Shown: positions 1 to 11,358 of the stretch, piece after piece
Position numbering within the stretch: position 1 is the stretch's first letter
Layout of the letters: the number at the start of each line of letters is the position of its first letter
DNA from: Strigamia acuminata
Taxonomy: Eukaryota > Arthropoda > Chilopoda > Geophilomorpha > Linotaeniidae
Direction of reading: 5' to 3'
Assembly: GCA_949358305.1 (NCBI GenBank)
Contig: OX442315.1
Coordinates: 5,419,875-5,483,874, forward strand
Length of the DNA stretch: 64,000 nt
The notes under the pieces: model-generated
Databases searched by the model: none
Told to the model about the DNA's origin: nothing
The model's input: the letters and a program-made list of their open reading frames with translations, nothing else
Position numbers and translations under genes: made by a program

Positions 1-69
1 CAGCTTTTCTCAATTTCTTCAGAGAATTGCGAGTACCCTGGGATCCACGAATTCCAGAAGGAATTTTAG

Positions 70-849
70 TGGTGGATCCAGAAAATCCACACATATGTGC
101 AGAAACTAGAAGCTATAATAGCCGACACGTATCAGCACATGATGTCTCATATTCTGGACATGAGACGGCGCGTAAATTTAAATAACGAAGATAAAAAATT
201 CGTTGATTTCAGACAAAATGATTTAGTCTGGCGAGAGTCTCACGTACTCTCGAGTGCTGCAAAGACAATAGCAGCAGGAATTTCCCCAAAAAGGGACGGA
301 CCATATGTAATAACTAAAATATTACAAGGTGGCGCCGTTGAACTGCGTCGACTCGCCGATAACAAAATTTATCCGGCCGTGCACAGTTCCAAACTAACGC
401 CATATTTCCCAGTTTTTAACCAGGAAATTTGGCTGGAAGGGGAAGAAGTAGGTCAAAAGACCGAAAAAATTATTAATACTTTGGATGATGAAGAATTGTC
501 CAAAATTCCGGTTGAAATCGCACCAACCGAAGAAACACGAAAATCCAAGTCGGCTGACGAAAATGAAAAAATACACGACCGACTTGAAAATATCAAAATT
601 GGCGAAGACCTACAAAAAGAAATGTTTTTAGAAAAAGAAACATCAAAAAATAAACAAGACAACTCATCTGACACCGTCGACGACGAAGACTCAGATGACA
701 ATCTAAATAAGTTAGATTGTTCGAGAAAGTCAAAGTACAATCTTCGACCCAGACGCTCACAAGTCAAAACTAGACTTTCCGTTTCATCTTTTGACTTGAC
801 TAAAACCCGCGATCATCCCTATGACGTAGGGAATGATCCTCGACCATAG
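70..849 (+). pseudogene. Ty3/Gypsy integrase C-terminal tail (partial)
   Basis: This is the 3' end of a pol gene entering from the left edge. The integrase GPY/F module is visible around 280-330 (KRDGPYVI, then a hydrophobic strand and a V-H-x-S-K-L-x-P-Y ending). It is followed by a long acidic/lysine-rich tail ending in a YNLRPR motif near 735-745, typical of retroelement integrase tails. The frame is open from 70; an in-frame TAG at 67-69 separates it from upstream sequence in the same frame, so the copy is interrupted or uses another frame upstream. No ATG is expected because the product would be cleaved from a polyprotein. It is followed in the same element by the spliced ORF at 1084 and by the LTR at 3827. 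Confidence 0.75.
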
Positions 850-1083
850 AGTCGTAGTAGTAATTAGTGACGTCATAAGACGGCACTAAAAAACAAGGAA
901 GTTATTCCGAGAATCAGTTTTTATCACTTCTCGAAGTAACTTCAACGCAACCACATCGTGTCCGTTACGTTTACTCCAAACAAACCTGCAAAAAATCTGT
1001 GAGTAATATTTTCATTGGAAAATAATTATATTAGTCCCTTTCTGGACTAAAAAACACGTATAAATTTTACTTTCAGTAGTAAA

Positions 1084-3769
1084 ATGTCCGACGACACGTT
1101 GGAGATCGACGCTAACGAAGAGTTGGCCGAAGCGCAGGCCAACGGCGCCGAAAACGCAAATAACCCACCCGAACTTTCGTTACAAGCACGTGTAAGTTCT
1201 TAAAAAACGTTATTAAAAAGTGTTTCTTTCATAAACTCGAAGAAATTACGAGTTTCACGGAAAAAGACACTTTACAAATTTGAAAAATTCAAAGATGGCG
1301 CAGCCATCACGTGACTACGCCCGACGCCTCACAGCCAAAAAGAGGGCGTCACCATAGCAACCGACTCGCTTGCTTCAAGCGCGTCAGTTCAAACTGAAAA
1401 TACTATTTTATTCAGTATTACGAGAATAAAAAATATTCTCGAAACTAGATTAATTGTATTACTACAATTTGTCCTTGATGGACATAAAAATATTTACGTC
1501 TTGTAAATAGAAGATTATTTAATAAATAATTTCTTTTATAGATTGAGCGTGATCGAGAGACACCGTACGCTCTTCCCGATCATGTCCCCACGCAGAGCCC
1601 GTTTGCGTGGCGAGCAGCACTGCCACAGGAGATCGTTGAGCTCAAAGACGAGCACACCACGTGGTGGGAGCTGCGTCACACGTTCACCCGTGCGATAATA
1701 CGAAGGATGGGGACCAACCGACGTCTTAGAGACCACATGGACGTTCCCAATCGACACAACCTGAAGTGGCCAGTGTGGAGAGATCCGCCCGGTCCACTTC
1801 ACTCCAGAATGCTGGCAGCCCAGTATCCGCCCACAATACGCGAGCACAACGATTGTGCGAAGTACTATAAAAAGTACACGAATAAGTTCGATTTCGTGTA
1901 CAAGCTATTTCAAAAACTGGACTCCAACAAAGATCCAGTTGTGGATAAATATGTAAAATCCATAAAAGAGGGGAAACCTCAACTCCCCAGAAGCCAATAC
2001 GAGCTTCATCAGCTCACCATGGGCGGATGTTTCGTGAGCGAACCAGGATTCATCAGGACCCCCGAATTTCTAGCTGCAGCCCGGGAACGAACAGCAAGAG
2101 AACATCAGGCAGCTGTCAAGGCCATGAACGACGAGGAAGAGGCCAGCCGAGCAGCACGAGCGAAATCGAGCCAGACTCTCCCATCTGGCGACGGAGCCAG
2201 CGCCGCCAAGGACACTCACGCGGAGCGAGCCGCTTCCGCCTCGAGCACCCAGTCTCGCGAGTCTCAACGCGACGTGAGTGAGAGATCTTCTCGCACTCAA
2301 CGAGAACCACATTCTCGATCTTCACGTTCACACTCTCGACGTGGACGTGAAACTCCAGCATCCAAATCGCGTTCGCGACATAACTCTCGCCCGCGATTAC
2401 CGTCTTCAACGTCGGATTCCGAAGTCACTGTTCACGCAGTGGGTGACTTCAGGCGGGTAGCGCAAACGGAAGAGCCTACCACGCCTTACGCACTCTGGAG
2501 AGTGATTGGTGATACCAAAACCGATCCTAGTGTGCCCGTGCCTGGCCACACTAGCAACCAAGTTCCGAGTGTACCCGCTTTCGAGCCGGCTCCACATTTC
2601 GACGAATTTTTCGAGGTGCAGTGGCGTCGATTCGGTGCCAGTCCAGTCGCAGCAAGACATGCTCGTGGATGTAGACGCGTATCAAGACGCTCAGCTCCGC
2701 GAGGCCATCAAGGACTGGCAGAGAGTGGCTCAGTGCATGCGTCAACTCGGCGCAAAGAACTTGACCCCTGAGCAGTTGGCCTCGTTCCAACGAAGTTTAG
2801 TCTCTGGACTAACCAGGATTTTGTACCCTGGCGTGTTCACACACGATGGTCAATCTTTGGCCGCCGCCACTTACTTGTGGACGACCCCGATGGGCTTGCC
2901 CACCAATTTGTTGGAGACTTGGTACTCCATTCGGCTGGACCCTCCAACAGTGAGAGCCGAACTGACTCGTCAAATGTTGGCATTGGGAGAAAACCCCCAA
3001 GCGGCATTTACCCGCTTACGTCGGGAATGGCAACATGCGCAGATCGCTCACTGCCAACGACGACTGACCAATCCGCCAGTCTCTCCCTCGGCCACTCACG
3101 CTTCAGCCGCCGCTACGCTCAGTGTCCTCAAGATGACGCTGGGAACCCCGCCAAACCCAGATTGGGATGTCAACCAAGGCGCAAGCACTTCGCGTGCTCC
3201 CTGTGGAATTCCAGGAACTGTCCCTCTCCGACTTCCCGGAGTTGGGCGAGGCGTGATTCTGGACATTTCGAGAAAGAGCTCGGTGACCAGTATGTCTTCA
3301 CCAGCATACTCTGAGCGTTCAGCTCATACCATCGAGCAGGAGCTTCCAGACGAACCAGCCGTCCGAACTCCGACTCCTGATACGGCCTACCGGAAGTTAA
3401 TGAGGTTCTACCCTCATTTCAACTTCACGGTCGCGATACGAACGCTGCTGAAAAACAGCCACTCGCGTACTCTCCTGGCTGGAAGCCCATATTCGGGCGC
3501 CGGACGATGCAGTGATGCATCAGCGCCTACTACGCGCTCGGATAGAGCCCACAGACAACCAAGAATACGTGGAGCTCGGCTTTGTAAACAACGCCAACGC
3601 CCAGCTTATCCAGCAAGTATGGTTGCACGTCAATTCCGGCACCCAGTCTGGCCCGACTGCTAACATGCCGCTGTGCACCGTGAACGAACGCAGTAATCCT
3701 CGAGACAACTCGACGGATATGCTGCCACACTCGCCCGGCAGCGTGGTCCAAGACATGGATCACGCTTAG
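1084..3769 (+). pseudogene. spliced extra ORF of the Gypsy element, between integrase and 3' LTR (frameshifted)
   Basis: Exon 1 runs 1084-1191 (ATG, 36 codons) to a strong donor GTAAGT. The intron is 1192-1541, ending TTTTATAG, and exon 2 starts at 1542 in phase 0. A further 5'-leader intron 999-1076 (GTGAGT...TTTCAG) is likely. Exon 2 stays open to 2771 and encodes a basic Ser/Arg-rich stretch (about 2200-2400). Sequence that looks continuous then resumes in the next frame near 2650 (a helical region to about 3490) and again in the third frame to the stop at 3769, so two indels have broken it. I see no zinc knuckle, protease, signal peptide or membrane segment, so it is neither a standard gag nor an obvious env. 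It sits where env lies in errantiviruses. Family not recognised. Confidence 0.5.
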
Positions 3770-3812
3770 ATTAGAGAAGTCAAAAAGATTTCTCTCCTTT
3801 TTGGACTTGTTT

Positions 3813-3826
3813 AAAAAGGGGGGAAA
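3813..3826 (+). other. polypurine tract of the plus-strand Gypsy element
   Basis: The run AAAAAGGGGGGAAA directly abuts the TGTGG start of the LTR, the position expected for the plus-strand primer in reverse transcription. Confidence 0.75.
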
Positions 3827-4838
3827 TGTGGTGACCCTGAAGTGTTTTTATTTGTATTCGAAATAAATTTGTCACCACTAAAGAAATTGTATATTTTGTT
3901 CTATTTTGGTTTGACACACGCCAAACCAAATTGCTTAATTAGGAGAGGAGAATTGTCCTTGTATATTCTCACCCCTTTTTGGGGGAAAAAACCGAAGTGT
4001 GCCAAGCCTGCAGGTGCAGAATTGTCACACTTAAATAATTATTTAATATGGCACACGCCAAAAGTGTGACTTGAGAGCGGAAATCCCTCAGGCACACTTT
4101 ACCCTCTTTTGGGCTAAAACATTACATCAGAGTGATGATGATGATGTAATACATCCTGTATTGCACCAAAATCATCACTCTACGCACATTTCGTGCGCAG
4201 GACCAGAGAGTGCATAAAAGCCCCAAATTTTGGCGGCGAACTCACTCTCGACCACATCACCAACAAGAACACAACATCACTGCTATGAAAAGGATTCAAA
4301 ACCCAAGACTTCAAGTATTGATAGTGTTAGTTTGGTGAGTTGAGATTCATCTTTGCTGTTTCCACTGTATTGACGGTGGAACCAGCCTCATTTGCGCTTT
4401 GCGTGTAACCGCCATCGTCGGTTACCCGCACTTACACGAATCTCGGGTTACGCCCGAGAAAACCGCTCACTACCGGTTATTGTGAGTCTCGTCTGACTTG
4501 TTCCGAGACTCATCGTTGCTGGCATAGCACCAACGTTTGCCCGTGAACCATCGTAGAGACTGTGGACCACCGTGAGCTTTCCTCCGGAGTCCGCAGTTGA
4601 AACCATCGAACGAGCGACGAAATTTGTATCGGCAAGTTCGTCTCGCCATTTTTGGTGTACGTGACAAACTCTGTTTGTCGCGCGCCAAAATAAAGCCTTT
4701 GTTTGCCGAGAGCATTGTCGCTCTCGTTATATTTCATTTCTATCTTCTTTCTACTTAATTTCTAGTCAAATTATTAGAATTATTATTATTAGTATAATTG
4801 TAATTTCCACGAATAAAGTTACTTGTATTTTTATTACA
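3827..4838 (+). mobile_element. 3' LTR of the plus-strand Gypsy element
   Basis: The LTR starts TGTGGTGACC right after the polypurine tract and most likely ends ...TTATTACA at 4838 (TG...CA). A TATA-like CATAAAAG at 4213-4220 precedes a probable transcription start, and AATAAA signals lie near 4690 and 4812. The partner 5' LTR and the left target duplication are outside the window, so the right boundary is inferred from terminal TG/CA and the polyadenylation signal only. Confidence 0.65.
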
Positions 4839-4977
4839 TTCAAACGGCAGTTTTCATTCCATTAAAATTACCCCTAGACACTATTTTACAGGCACTAGAG
4901 TCTAAGTCCTATCAACGGCAGCTCAATTGCGGATCGACCAGTAAAGGTAAGTATTTTACAGGTCGAGAAACCCGGAG
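4839..4977. other. junction between two Gypsy elements
   Basis: About 140 bases with no gene. The minus-strand integrase frame loses family resemblance at about 4978 and stops at 4956, so the 3' end of that element, including its 3' LTR, was deleted or replaced here. Confidence 0.4.
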
Positions 4978-7900
4978 TCGCAACAAAATTCATCCCAATC
5001 CGTGTGATCTTTATTTACATAATTCTGCAACATTTTTGCCAATGTTGCATTAAATCTTTCCGTGAGCCCATTTGTTCTTGGATGGTATCCGGAAGTGCTC
5101 TTGTGGAGGGATTTGAATAATGCAGATATCTCCTTAATCATCTCATTTCTGTATTCCGTCCCCTTATCACTCAAAATCTCTCGTGGGCTTCCTTCTTTCA
5201 GCATGACTTCATAAACAAGGGCATTCGCTGCTTCAAGAGCTGTGCAAGCTGGTGCTGCTCTAGCTATTGCAGTGCGCGACAAATAATCCGTAATAACGAA
5301 AACATACTTGTTTCCTGTGTCAGATGTTGGAAAACTTCCTAATGTATCTATGGCTACTCTTTCGAACGGTCTCGACACTGTCGACCACGGTTGCATCAAT
5401 CCTTTTGGTGGCGTTGTCATAGTTTTTGCACTTGCACACGATGAACATGAGAGTACGTGATTCCTCACGTCCCTATAGATCTTAGGCCAGAAGAATCTTG
5501 TTCTTATTCTCTTCCACGTTTTGTTAAGGCCTAAATGAGCTCCTGTAAGACCGTCATGCATTTCAACTAATACGCACCTGCGTAAATGCTGCGGAACATA
5601 CAACAATTCTTCAGTGTTTAAGGAATCAAATTTCTTCTTCTTAAACAATGTGTCGCCTTGAAGTACGAATTGCTTTAGCGTTCGTCTTCTATTGCGCGGA
5701 AGTTGCTAATTTTTCTGCAAGGTTGTGATGATTTCCAAAATCTTCTGATCTTTGCGCTGCTCAGCAGGCAAATTGAGATTCTCGAGAGCTAGTGAAGGAA
5801 TTTCTATGACTTCTTCTCCACCAACCTCTTCTGGAATTCTACTTAATGCATCGGCATCTGTGTGTTTCTTGCCCGACTTATGCAGTACATCATAATCGTA
5901 ATCAACCAATTGCAGACTCCATCGTGCTAACCTACCATTTGGATTCTTGACGCTTTTCAGCCATTGAAGGGCTGAATGGTTCGTGATGATGGTAAACTTC
6001 TTCCCGTACAAATAAGGTCGATACTTCTCTATGCCAAACAATATGGCGAGACATTCTCTTTCCGTCGCATTATAGTTTTGTTCGGCTTGGCTTAGCAACC
6101 TACTTGCATAACATATAACGTGCTCCTGATTGTTGATCTTCTGCTTCAGGATAGCTCCCAGACCGTAAGCACTAGCGTCTGTCGATATAATAAATGGCTG
6201 TGCGAAATTGGGGTGAGCCAGCACAGGTACCGTTACTAAAGCTGTTCTTAGTTTTTTAAATGCTTCTTCATGAGGCGGTCCCCAGTCGAATTTCTCGTCT
6301 TTCTTCGTAAGGTTGACCAAGGGTTTGGAAATATCAGCAAATCCTAAAATGAATTTCCTATAATATGAGCACAAACCCAAAAATCCCCTTAATTGCTTGA
6401 CATTTAGTGGCACTGGAAATTTTGCCACAGACTCGAGATTTTGTGGATCTGGTGAAACGCCCTCTGAATCAATTACATGTCCGAGATACCGGATGGTGTT
6501 GGTCCCGAAAGTACATTTACTCAGCTTCACCTTCAAATTCGCAATTCGCAGTTTTTCGAAAACTGAGTCCAAGTCTTGTAAATGTTGTTCAAATGTTTTA
6601 GAAAAAATAATAAGGTCATCAATATAGGCTATACAGACCTTTCCCAAGAGGTTACCCAATACTTTATTCATCAATTTTTGAAACGCGGCTGGGCTGTTAC
6701 ATAACCCCATTCCGAGGACATTAAATTCATAGTGTCCGGTTGAAGTGGTGAACGCTGTCTTCTCTCGATCTTGTTCATTTATTTCAACTTGATGGTATCC
6801 TTGGATTAAATCCATCATTGAGAAAAACTGGGTCCCTGCTAGTTGATCTAACGTGTCATCTATTCTTGGCAGTGGGAACACCATTTTCTTTGTAATTGCG
6901 TTCAACCTCCTCCAATCTACACAAAATCTCCATTTACCGTCTCTTTTCTTGATGAGTAATACTGGCGCGCTCCATGGACTCTCTGATTCCCTTATGACTC
7001 CTTGTTCTAACAATTTTCTGGTTTCCTCAGCTTCTACTTCTTTTTCTGCGATTGAACGTCTATACGGCTGCAAGTGAATAGGCTCATGGTCACCTGTATC
7101 TATCTTGTGGCTAAAGTTGGTTACTCTTCCTAAATCTGTATCTGAAATGGCAAACCTGTCCTTATTCTTCTGGAGTAGCTGCTTTATCTGCTCTTGTTGA
7201 CTCTTATTCATCTTATCTTTGGCTATTGAAGAGTCAAAGTCAAAGCAATGTGCTTGCTTTTCATCCAACACTCCAATGCCTTTGGCAGTTGGGGAGTTAG
7301 AGTCAAAGCAATTTGCTTGTTTTTCATCCAATAACCCAATTTCAATAATATAATGTGCCTTACCAATCGCAGACTTCTCCTGTAGAAATATGGACTTCGG
7401 TGTTGGATTTGCCACTCGTATTACGCCTTTGCCGTTTTCAAACTTCGTTAGTGTTTTGCAACAGATAATTCCAAACCTATCGATTACATTACCTAAAGGT
7501 TCCAAAAACATTTCTGTTGTCAAGGCTGTACTTAAATTAACTGGAACTATACATTCGTGCATTGGTGGAATCGCTATATTTTTTGTCACTCTCGCTACAT
7601 AATTCTGATCCACATACGTTTTATTCATCGGGAAAACTGCTTCTACTCCGCTATTTCGGCCCACAAAGATTTTTTGTAAGTCATAATCGACGACACACCT
7701 CGCAAATGTCATGAATGGATCACCCAATAAAAGCTGATAATTGAAATCCTTAACTATCAAAACTTCAACTGCATACTGCAATTGTCCTATATGAATGTTC
7801 AAATTTATCTTGCCCACTGGAGTTATTAAATCATTACCTATTCCTCGCAATCTAATGTTTGGCGTAGGCGTGTAATTCAACTGCAAAGCTTCTGCTATTT

Positions 7901-8096
7901 CTTCACTCAAAAGGTTACTTTTTGCTCCAGTGTCCATGACTGCTTTTATCTCCAAATTCTTTACAATTACTGGGATTTCCAACAATGACTCCGAAATGTT
8001 TACGTCGATTATAGTGATGTTATCCTTTTTCCATCTTCTCTTCTTCTTCTTACTTCTATTTGGATGGTAACAATTTCTCTGTGGCCGTTCCGCTAG
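4956..8096 (-). pseudogene. Gypsy pol: protease, RT, RNase H, integrase (internal TAG, 3' truncated)
   Basis: The frame is open through the gag end (overlapping it in the -1 frame) and runs to the stop at 4956. In order: aspartic protease with DTGA (about 7925-7935), reverse transcriptase with YIDD (about 6625), RNase H starting STDAS (about 6180), integrase HHCC zinc finger (H..H...C..C, 5575-5430), then catalytic D (AIDTLG), D (LSDKGTEY) and E (LTERFNA). One in-frame TAG at 5706-5708 falls exactly in the RNase H-integrase linker; the frame before and after is the same. The next codons are CAA CTT. The protein ends abruptly after the DDE core, so the C-terminal integrase domain is absent. 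Either the TAG is a disabling mutation or it is read through; the truncation makes this copy defective regardless. Confidence 0.85.
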
Positions 8097-9475
8097 TTTT
8101 CCGCCTGCTGTTGGGTGTTAACTGTAGGATTAGGACCTTCTCTTCTACGTCTTCTTGGTCTTCCAGAATTACCACCTCTATCCTGTTGGTATCTTGGTGG
8201 ATTATAGAACTCGCAACTAAAATGATGATAGCATCCGCACGAACGAGTATTATTATTATTACTATTGTTGTTATTGTTAGTATTATAATTTTGACTACCA
8301 CCTCTATTAATACCTCCTTGAAAATTCTTGTATTGAAAATTCTGACCTCTTTGCTTCATTGGTGCATACCACTGGCTTCCTATTAAGATGGGTACTTCAG
8401 ACTCCGGATCCTCTGTCTCAAAAGCTAATAACTGTTGCCTCAACCTTGCATTCTCAGCTAAAAGCTCATCGTGGGTTAATGGGGTTACTACAGTTCCACT
8501 CAGTTTACCTGCTGTTACTGGAGTTACCTTTTCGTCCACTACCTTTTTGAAAAGTGACAGCAGTACATCCGTTGGATCCTTGACTTTCATAGTCTCATAC
8601 AACTTAAGTCTTTGTTCCATCTCTGCCAGTTTAGTCGGGAACACTGTCACCATCATTTGCTGCATCGCCGGCTTCAAACCTTGGTAAACATAATTAATTT
8701 TTTGTCCTTCAGTGAGTGCCGGCAACACAAAAGCACACTCGGCCAAGACTTTCTTCATATAGGCATCTGCTGTTCCTTCTGTGTGTCTCATGAAGTGAAG
8801 AGTATTTAAAACATTTTCCTGGCCCCTACGAAACTTTTTTTCAAGTTGTGGTTTCCACTCGGTCCAAGTCCATGTTGGATTCTTTTGTAATAACTCCACA
8901 AACCATGCCAGTCCATCAGTTTTTAACGCTAATGGTAAATGTTTAACTCTCTCATCATCAGTGCCTATTGTGGCTTCATACGCTACTAGCCATTGGTCGA
9001 TGTTTCCCTTTGTGGTGTCATAAGAAATAACATCCCGCTTTTGTATCATTACACTCTTAAAAAGGTCAGTTAGAACTGCTATTGGGTCCGCCATCTTGGA
9101 TTTTGCTCCTTTTGATGTGGATCCCTGAATATTAGTATTTACTAAAGGTGTTTGTATCTTTATTGGTGTTAATAATTCAAAAACTGATTGTAACAATTTG
9201 GGTTTTGTTAACTTCAAAGGTGAAGAAGAATCAAGTTCCTGTTGCGATAATGAGTCTTGGAATTGCTCTTCTTGATTTATCTCAACAACTGGTTCCTCTT
9301 GTTTTATTTCAACAACTTGTTCTTCCTCTTCAACTTCAGGTTTAGTGTGTTTTATTTTTCCACTCCCTCTTTTAGTTGAAACTTTAGGATTATCTACTGT
9401 CCTTTGTAGTTCTTGGTTTTGTAAATCTAGTAAATTATCCGTTTGTGTTTGTGTAAGCTTTACTGGTTTCTCCAC
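8093..9475 (-). CDS. Gypsy Gag polyprotein
   Basis: A 460-codon frame with an ATG at 9475 and stop TAG at 8093. The N-terminal third is acidic and low-complexity (glutamate/glutamine-rich). The middle has the retrotransposon capsid region (about residues 130-290; W-x-V-A-Y-E-A, L-A-W-F, W-T-E-W-K, then the R-x-G-Q helix). The C-terminus is Asn- and Arg-rich, with a short Cys/His patch (CGCYHH) instead of a classical CCHC knuckle. The pol frame overlaps the end in the -1 frame and the last codons before the stop are GGAAAAC, so a -1 shift would join Gag to Pol. Gag forms the particle in which reverse transcription takes place. Confidence 0.85.
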   Translation of the reverse strand: MEKPVKLTQTQTDNLLDLQNQELQRTVDNPKVSTKRGSGKIKHTKPEVEEEEQVVEIKQEEPVVEINQEEQFQDSLSQQELDSSSPLKLTKPKLLQSVFELLTPIKIQTPLVNTNIQGSTSKGAKSKMADPIAVLTDLFKSVMIQKRDVISYDTTKGNIDQWLVAYEATIGTDDERVKHLPLALKTDGLAWFVELLQKNPTWTWTEWKPQLEKKFRRGQENVLNTLHFMRHTEGTADAYMKKVLAECAFVLPALTEGQKINYVYQGLKPAMQQMMVTVFPTKLAEMEQRLKLYETMKVKDPTDVLLSLFKKVVDEKVTPVTAGKLSGTVVTPLTHDELLAENARLRQQLLAFETEDPESEVPILIGSQWYAPMKQRGQNFQYKNFQGGINRGGSQNYNTNNNNNSNNNNTRSCGCYHHFSCEFYNPPRYQQDRGGNSGRPRRRRREGPNPTVNTQQQAEN

Positions 9476-10086
9476 TGTTAAGCTTTGAAATGCACTATAA
9501 TTTTTATTTTCACTACTCTATAATGCACTTCACACATTCACTAATAACCACAATTCACCAACACACAATCCTGAAATAAATTTAATTTATTATCAACAAT
9601 CACCAATTTAAATTCAAAATATCACAACAATATCGCTAATTTCCTGAAAAGTAGACAATTATACTATTAATCATCAACAGAATCAATACTATTTATCAAT
9701 TTCCTGAAAAAAAAAAATATTTATTAAAACTTTATTAAATAAATTATTATCAAAATTATTTCCCTCTAAATATTTAATATTCAACAATTATAAACAACTT
9801 TAATAATTAAATCCAAAATATTATTCAATTCAATGTAATCTTATTAAATATTCAAACACTATACTGTCTTCAAACTCTGAGTCACTCTATGATTCACTCT
9901 TATTTCTATCTAATATGCAAATTATATTGCACTACTCTTAAATTTTATAAGAATTCTTATTTTTAACTTAGCTCTTTCGGGGTTTTTTAGCTCTAACTTC
10001 TCAATTTTAGCACATAACTGGCTGATTTTACTGTAAATTTTTACTTATTCACTACTTTTATCAACCAATTAGTGGGTCTCAAAAGA

Positions 10087-10104
10087 AAACCGCAATCTCC
10101 ACCA
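10087..10104 (-). other. primer-binding site of the minus-strand Gypsy element
   Basis: Three bases inside the LTR end, the minus strand reads TGGTGGAGATTGCGGTTT. TGG pairs with a tRNA CCA end and the rest would pair with an acceptor stem ending CCGCAATCTCCA. The tRNA identity was not determined. Confidence 0.5.
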
Positions 10105-10107
10105 CTT

Positions 10108-10596
10108 TGTTACGTGGCCAACTGGCCAATAATGACCACGTAACTTCTAACTTGTTTATTACTAAACATTATTTAATCACTAAGAGTGAAATGAACAATC
10201 AGAGTTTGAGTTGAAAACAAAACAGTATTCTTTATTCTTTAAATATAAATCATAAACTAAAGCATGAATACAAATTATAAAACTAAACCTAATTAAACCT
10301 GAAACACATATAAATTAAGAGATATGATTAACACTTTGATTTCAGTTCAGTTTGGAGGGAAACGATTACTTCATGCCAAATGCTGGCTGATGTGAACCGT
10401 TTAAAGCCCGGGATGGACTGAGTTCTCAGAGCCAAGGTGGCTCTTTTATATTGAGAAACCCCCCTCAATTAATCATAATTGAACAGGCCGTGATGCCATC
10501 ATCACGTGCGCTGTCTGGTGATAGATTTTGGTAACTCTAATAAGATTTGTGCTGGTTTGAGGCGATCGGCAGACGACGCGCCTCAACCGCATGACA
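10108..10596 (-). mobile_element. 5' LTR of the minus-strand Gypsy element
   Basis: On the minus strand it runs from TGTCATGCGG to CCACGTAACA (TG...CA, 489 bp). A TATA box (TATAAAA, plus-strand 10444-10450) lies upstream of a GC-richer start region. The outer flank ATAT is shared with the next inverted-repeat element. The solo LTR at 31687 has similar ends and is flanked by ATAT. Confidence 0.65.
10444..10450 (-). promoter_or_regulatory. TATA box of the Gypsy 5' LTR
   Basis: The minus strand reads CAATATAAAAGAG inside the LTR, about 340 bp before its end, the expected place for the U3 promoter. Confidence 0.5.
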
Positions 10597-10601
10597 ATAT
10601 A

Positions 10602-11358
10602 CAGGGTGTTTCGTTTAAGACTCCCCAGTCAATTTACAGAATAAGTATATGGTTTTTTAAAAAATCAAGCAGACTATTCTATAGCAAAGTACGGATGACG
10701 AATCCAATGGTGTAATCAAATTTCATGCCATACATGCAACAATGCACTTTTCATTTGCTAACTCGTTAGCTGGTTGAGATAGAGCAAAGTTCCCAATTAC
10801 AAAGTTGTAGAGCACCATCAAATTAGTACTATCCAACTTATCTTAGTCATCTTAAGTCAATTTTTTTCATTTTAAAATGAAAACAAATCAGCTAAAATAA
10901 AGCCAGCCATTGTGGCAAAAATTAAATTTCTACTGCAAAAGTACTGAATTTCTGCAATAAATGTATTCAAATTTGCATTATTATGCAAGTAAACAAGAAA
11001 AACCACTGTAATTTTTTTAATGCCTATATTATTTTATTTTCTAAGAATAAAAATTTTCAATTTGCTGATTTGATTTCCTTTTTTAAAAAAAAGAAACAGT
11101 TAACTTAAGGTGACTGAGATCAGTTGGATAGTACTAATTTTATGATTCTCTACAACTTTGTAATTGGAAATTTTGCTCTATCTCAAGCAGCTAACGAGTT
11201 AGCAAATAAAAAGTGCATTGTTGCATGTCTGGCATGAAATTTGATTACCACATTGGATTCGTCATCCCTACTTTGCTATAGGATAGTCTGCTTGGTTTTT
11301 TAAAAAAGCATATACTTATTCTGGAAATTGACCGGGGAGTCTTAAACGAAACACCCTG
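10602..11358. mobile_element. fold-back MITE, CAGGGTGT termini, TATA target duplication
   Basis: It starts CAGGGTGTTTCGTTTAAGAC and ends with its inverted copy. The arms are about 250 bp and very similar, with an AT-rich spacer. TATA flanks both ends. There is no coding capacity. It shares inner arm motifs (the CAAAGTTGTAGAG region) with the elements at 12521 and 21488. Confidence 0.8.

Larger units (their letters stand above)
4978..10596 (-). mobile_element. Ty3/Gypsy retrotransposon, 3'-truncated
   Basis: Reading on the minus strand: 5' LTR 10596-10108, a primer-binding site right after it, leader, gag 9475-8093, then pol (protease, reverse transcriptase, RNase H, integrase) to 4956. The integrase C-terminus, polypurine tract and 3' LTR are missing. 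The gene order and the protease-RT-RNase H-integrase order are those of Ty3/Gypsy. Confidence 0.85.

Noticed and set aside
2027-2409. Several overlapping frames in the Ser/Arg-rich region
   Set aside because: Low-complexity composition opens other frames; only the frame joined to exon 1 by the intron is supported.
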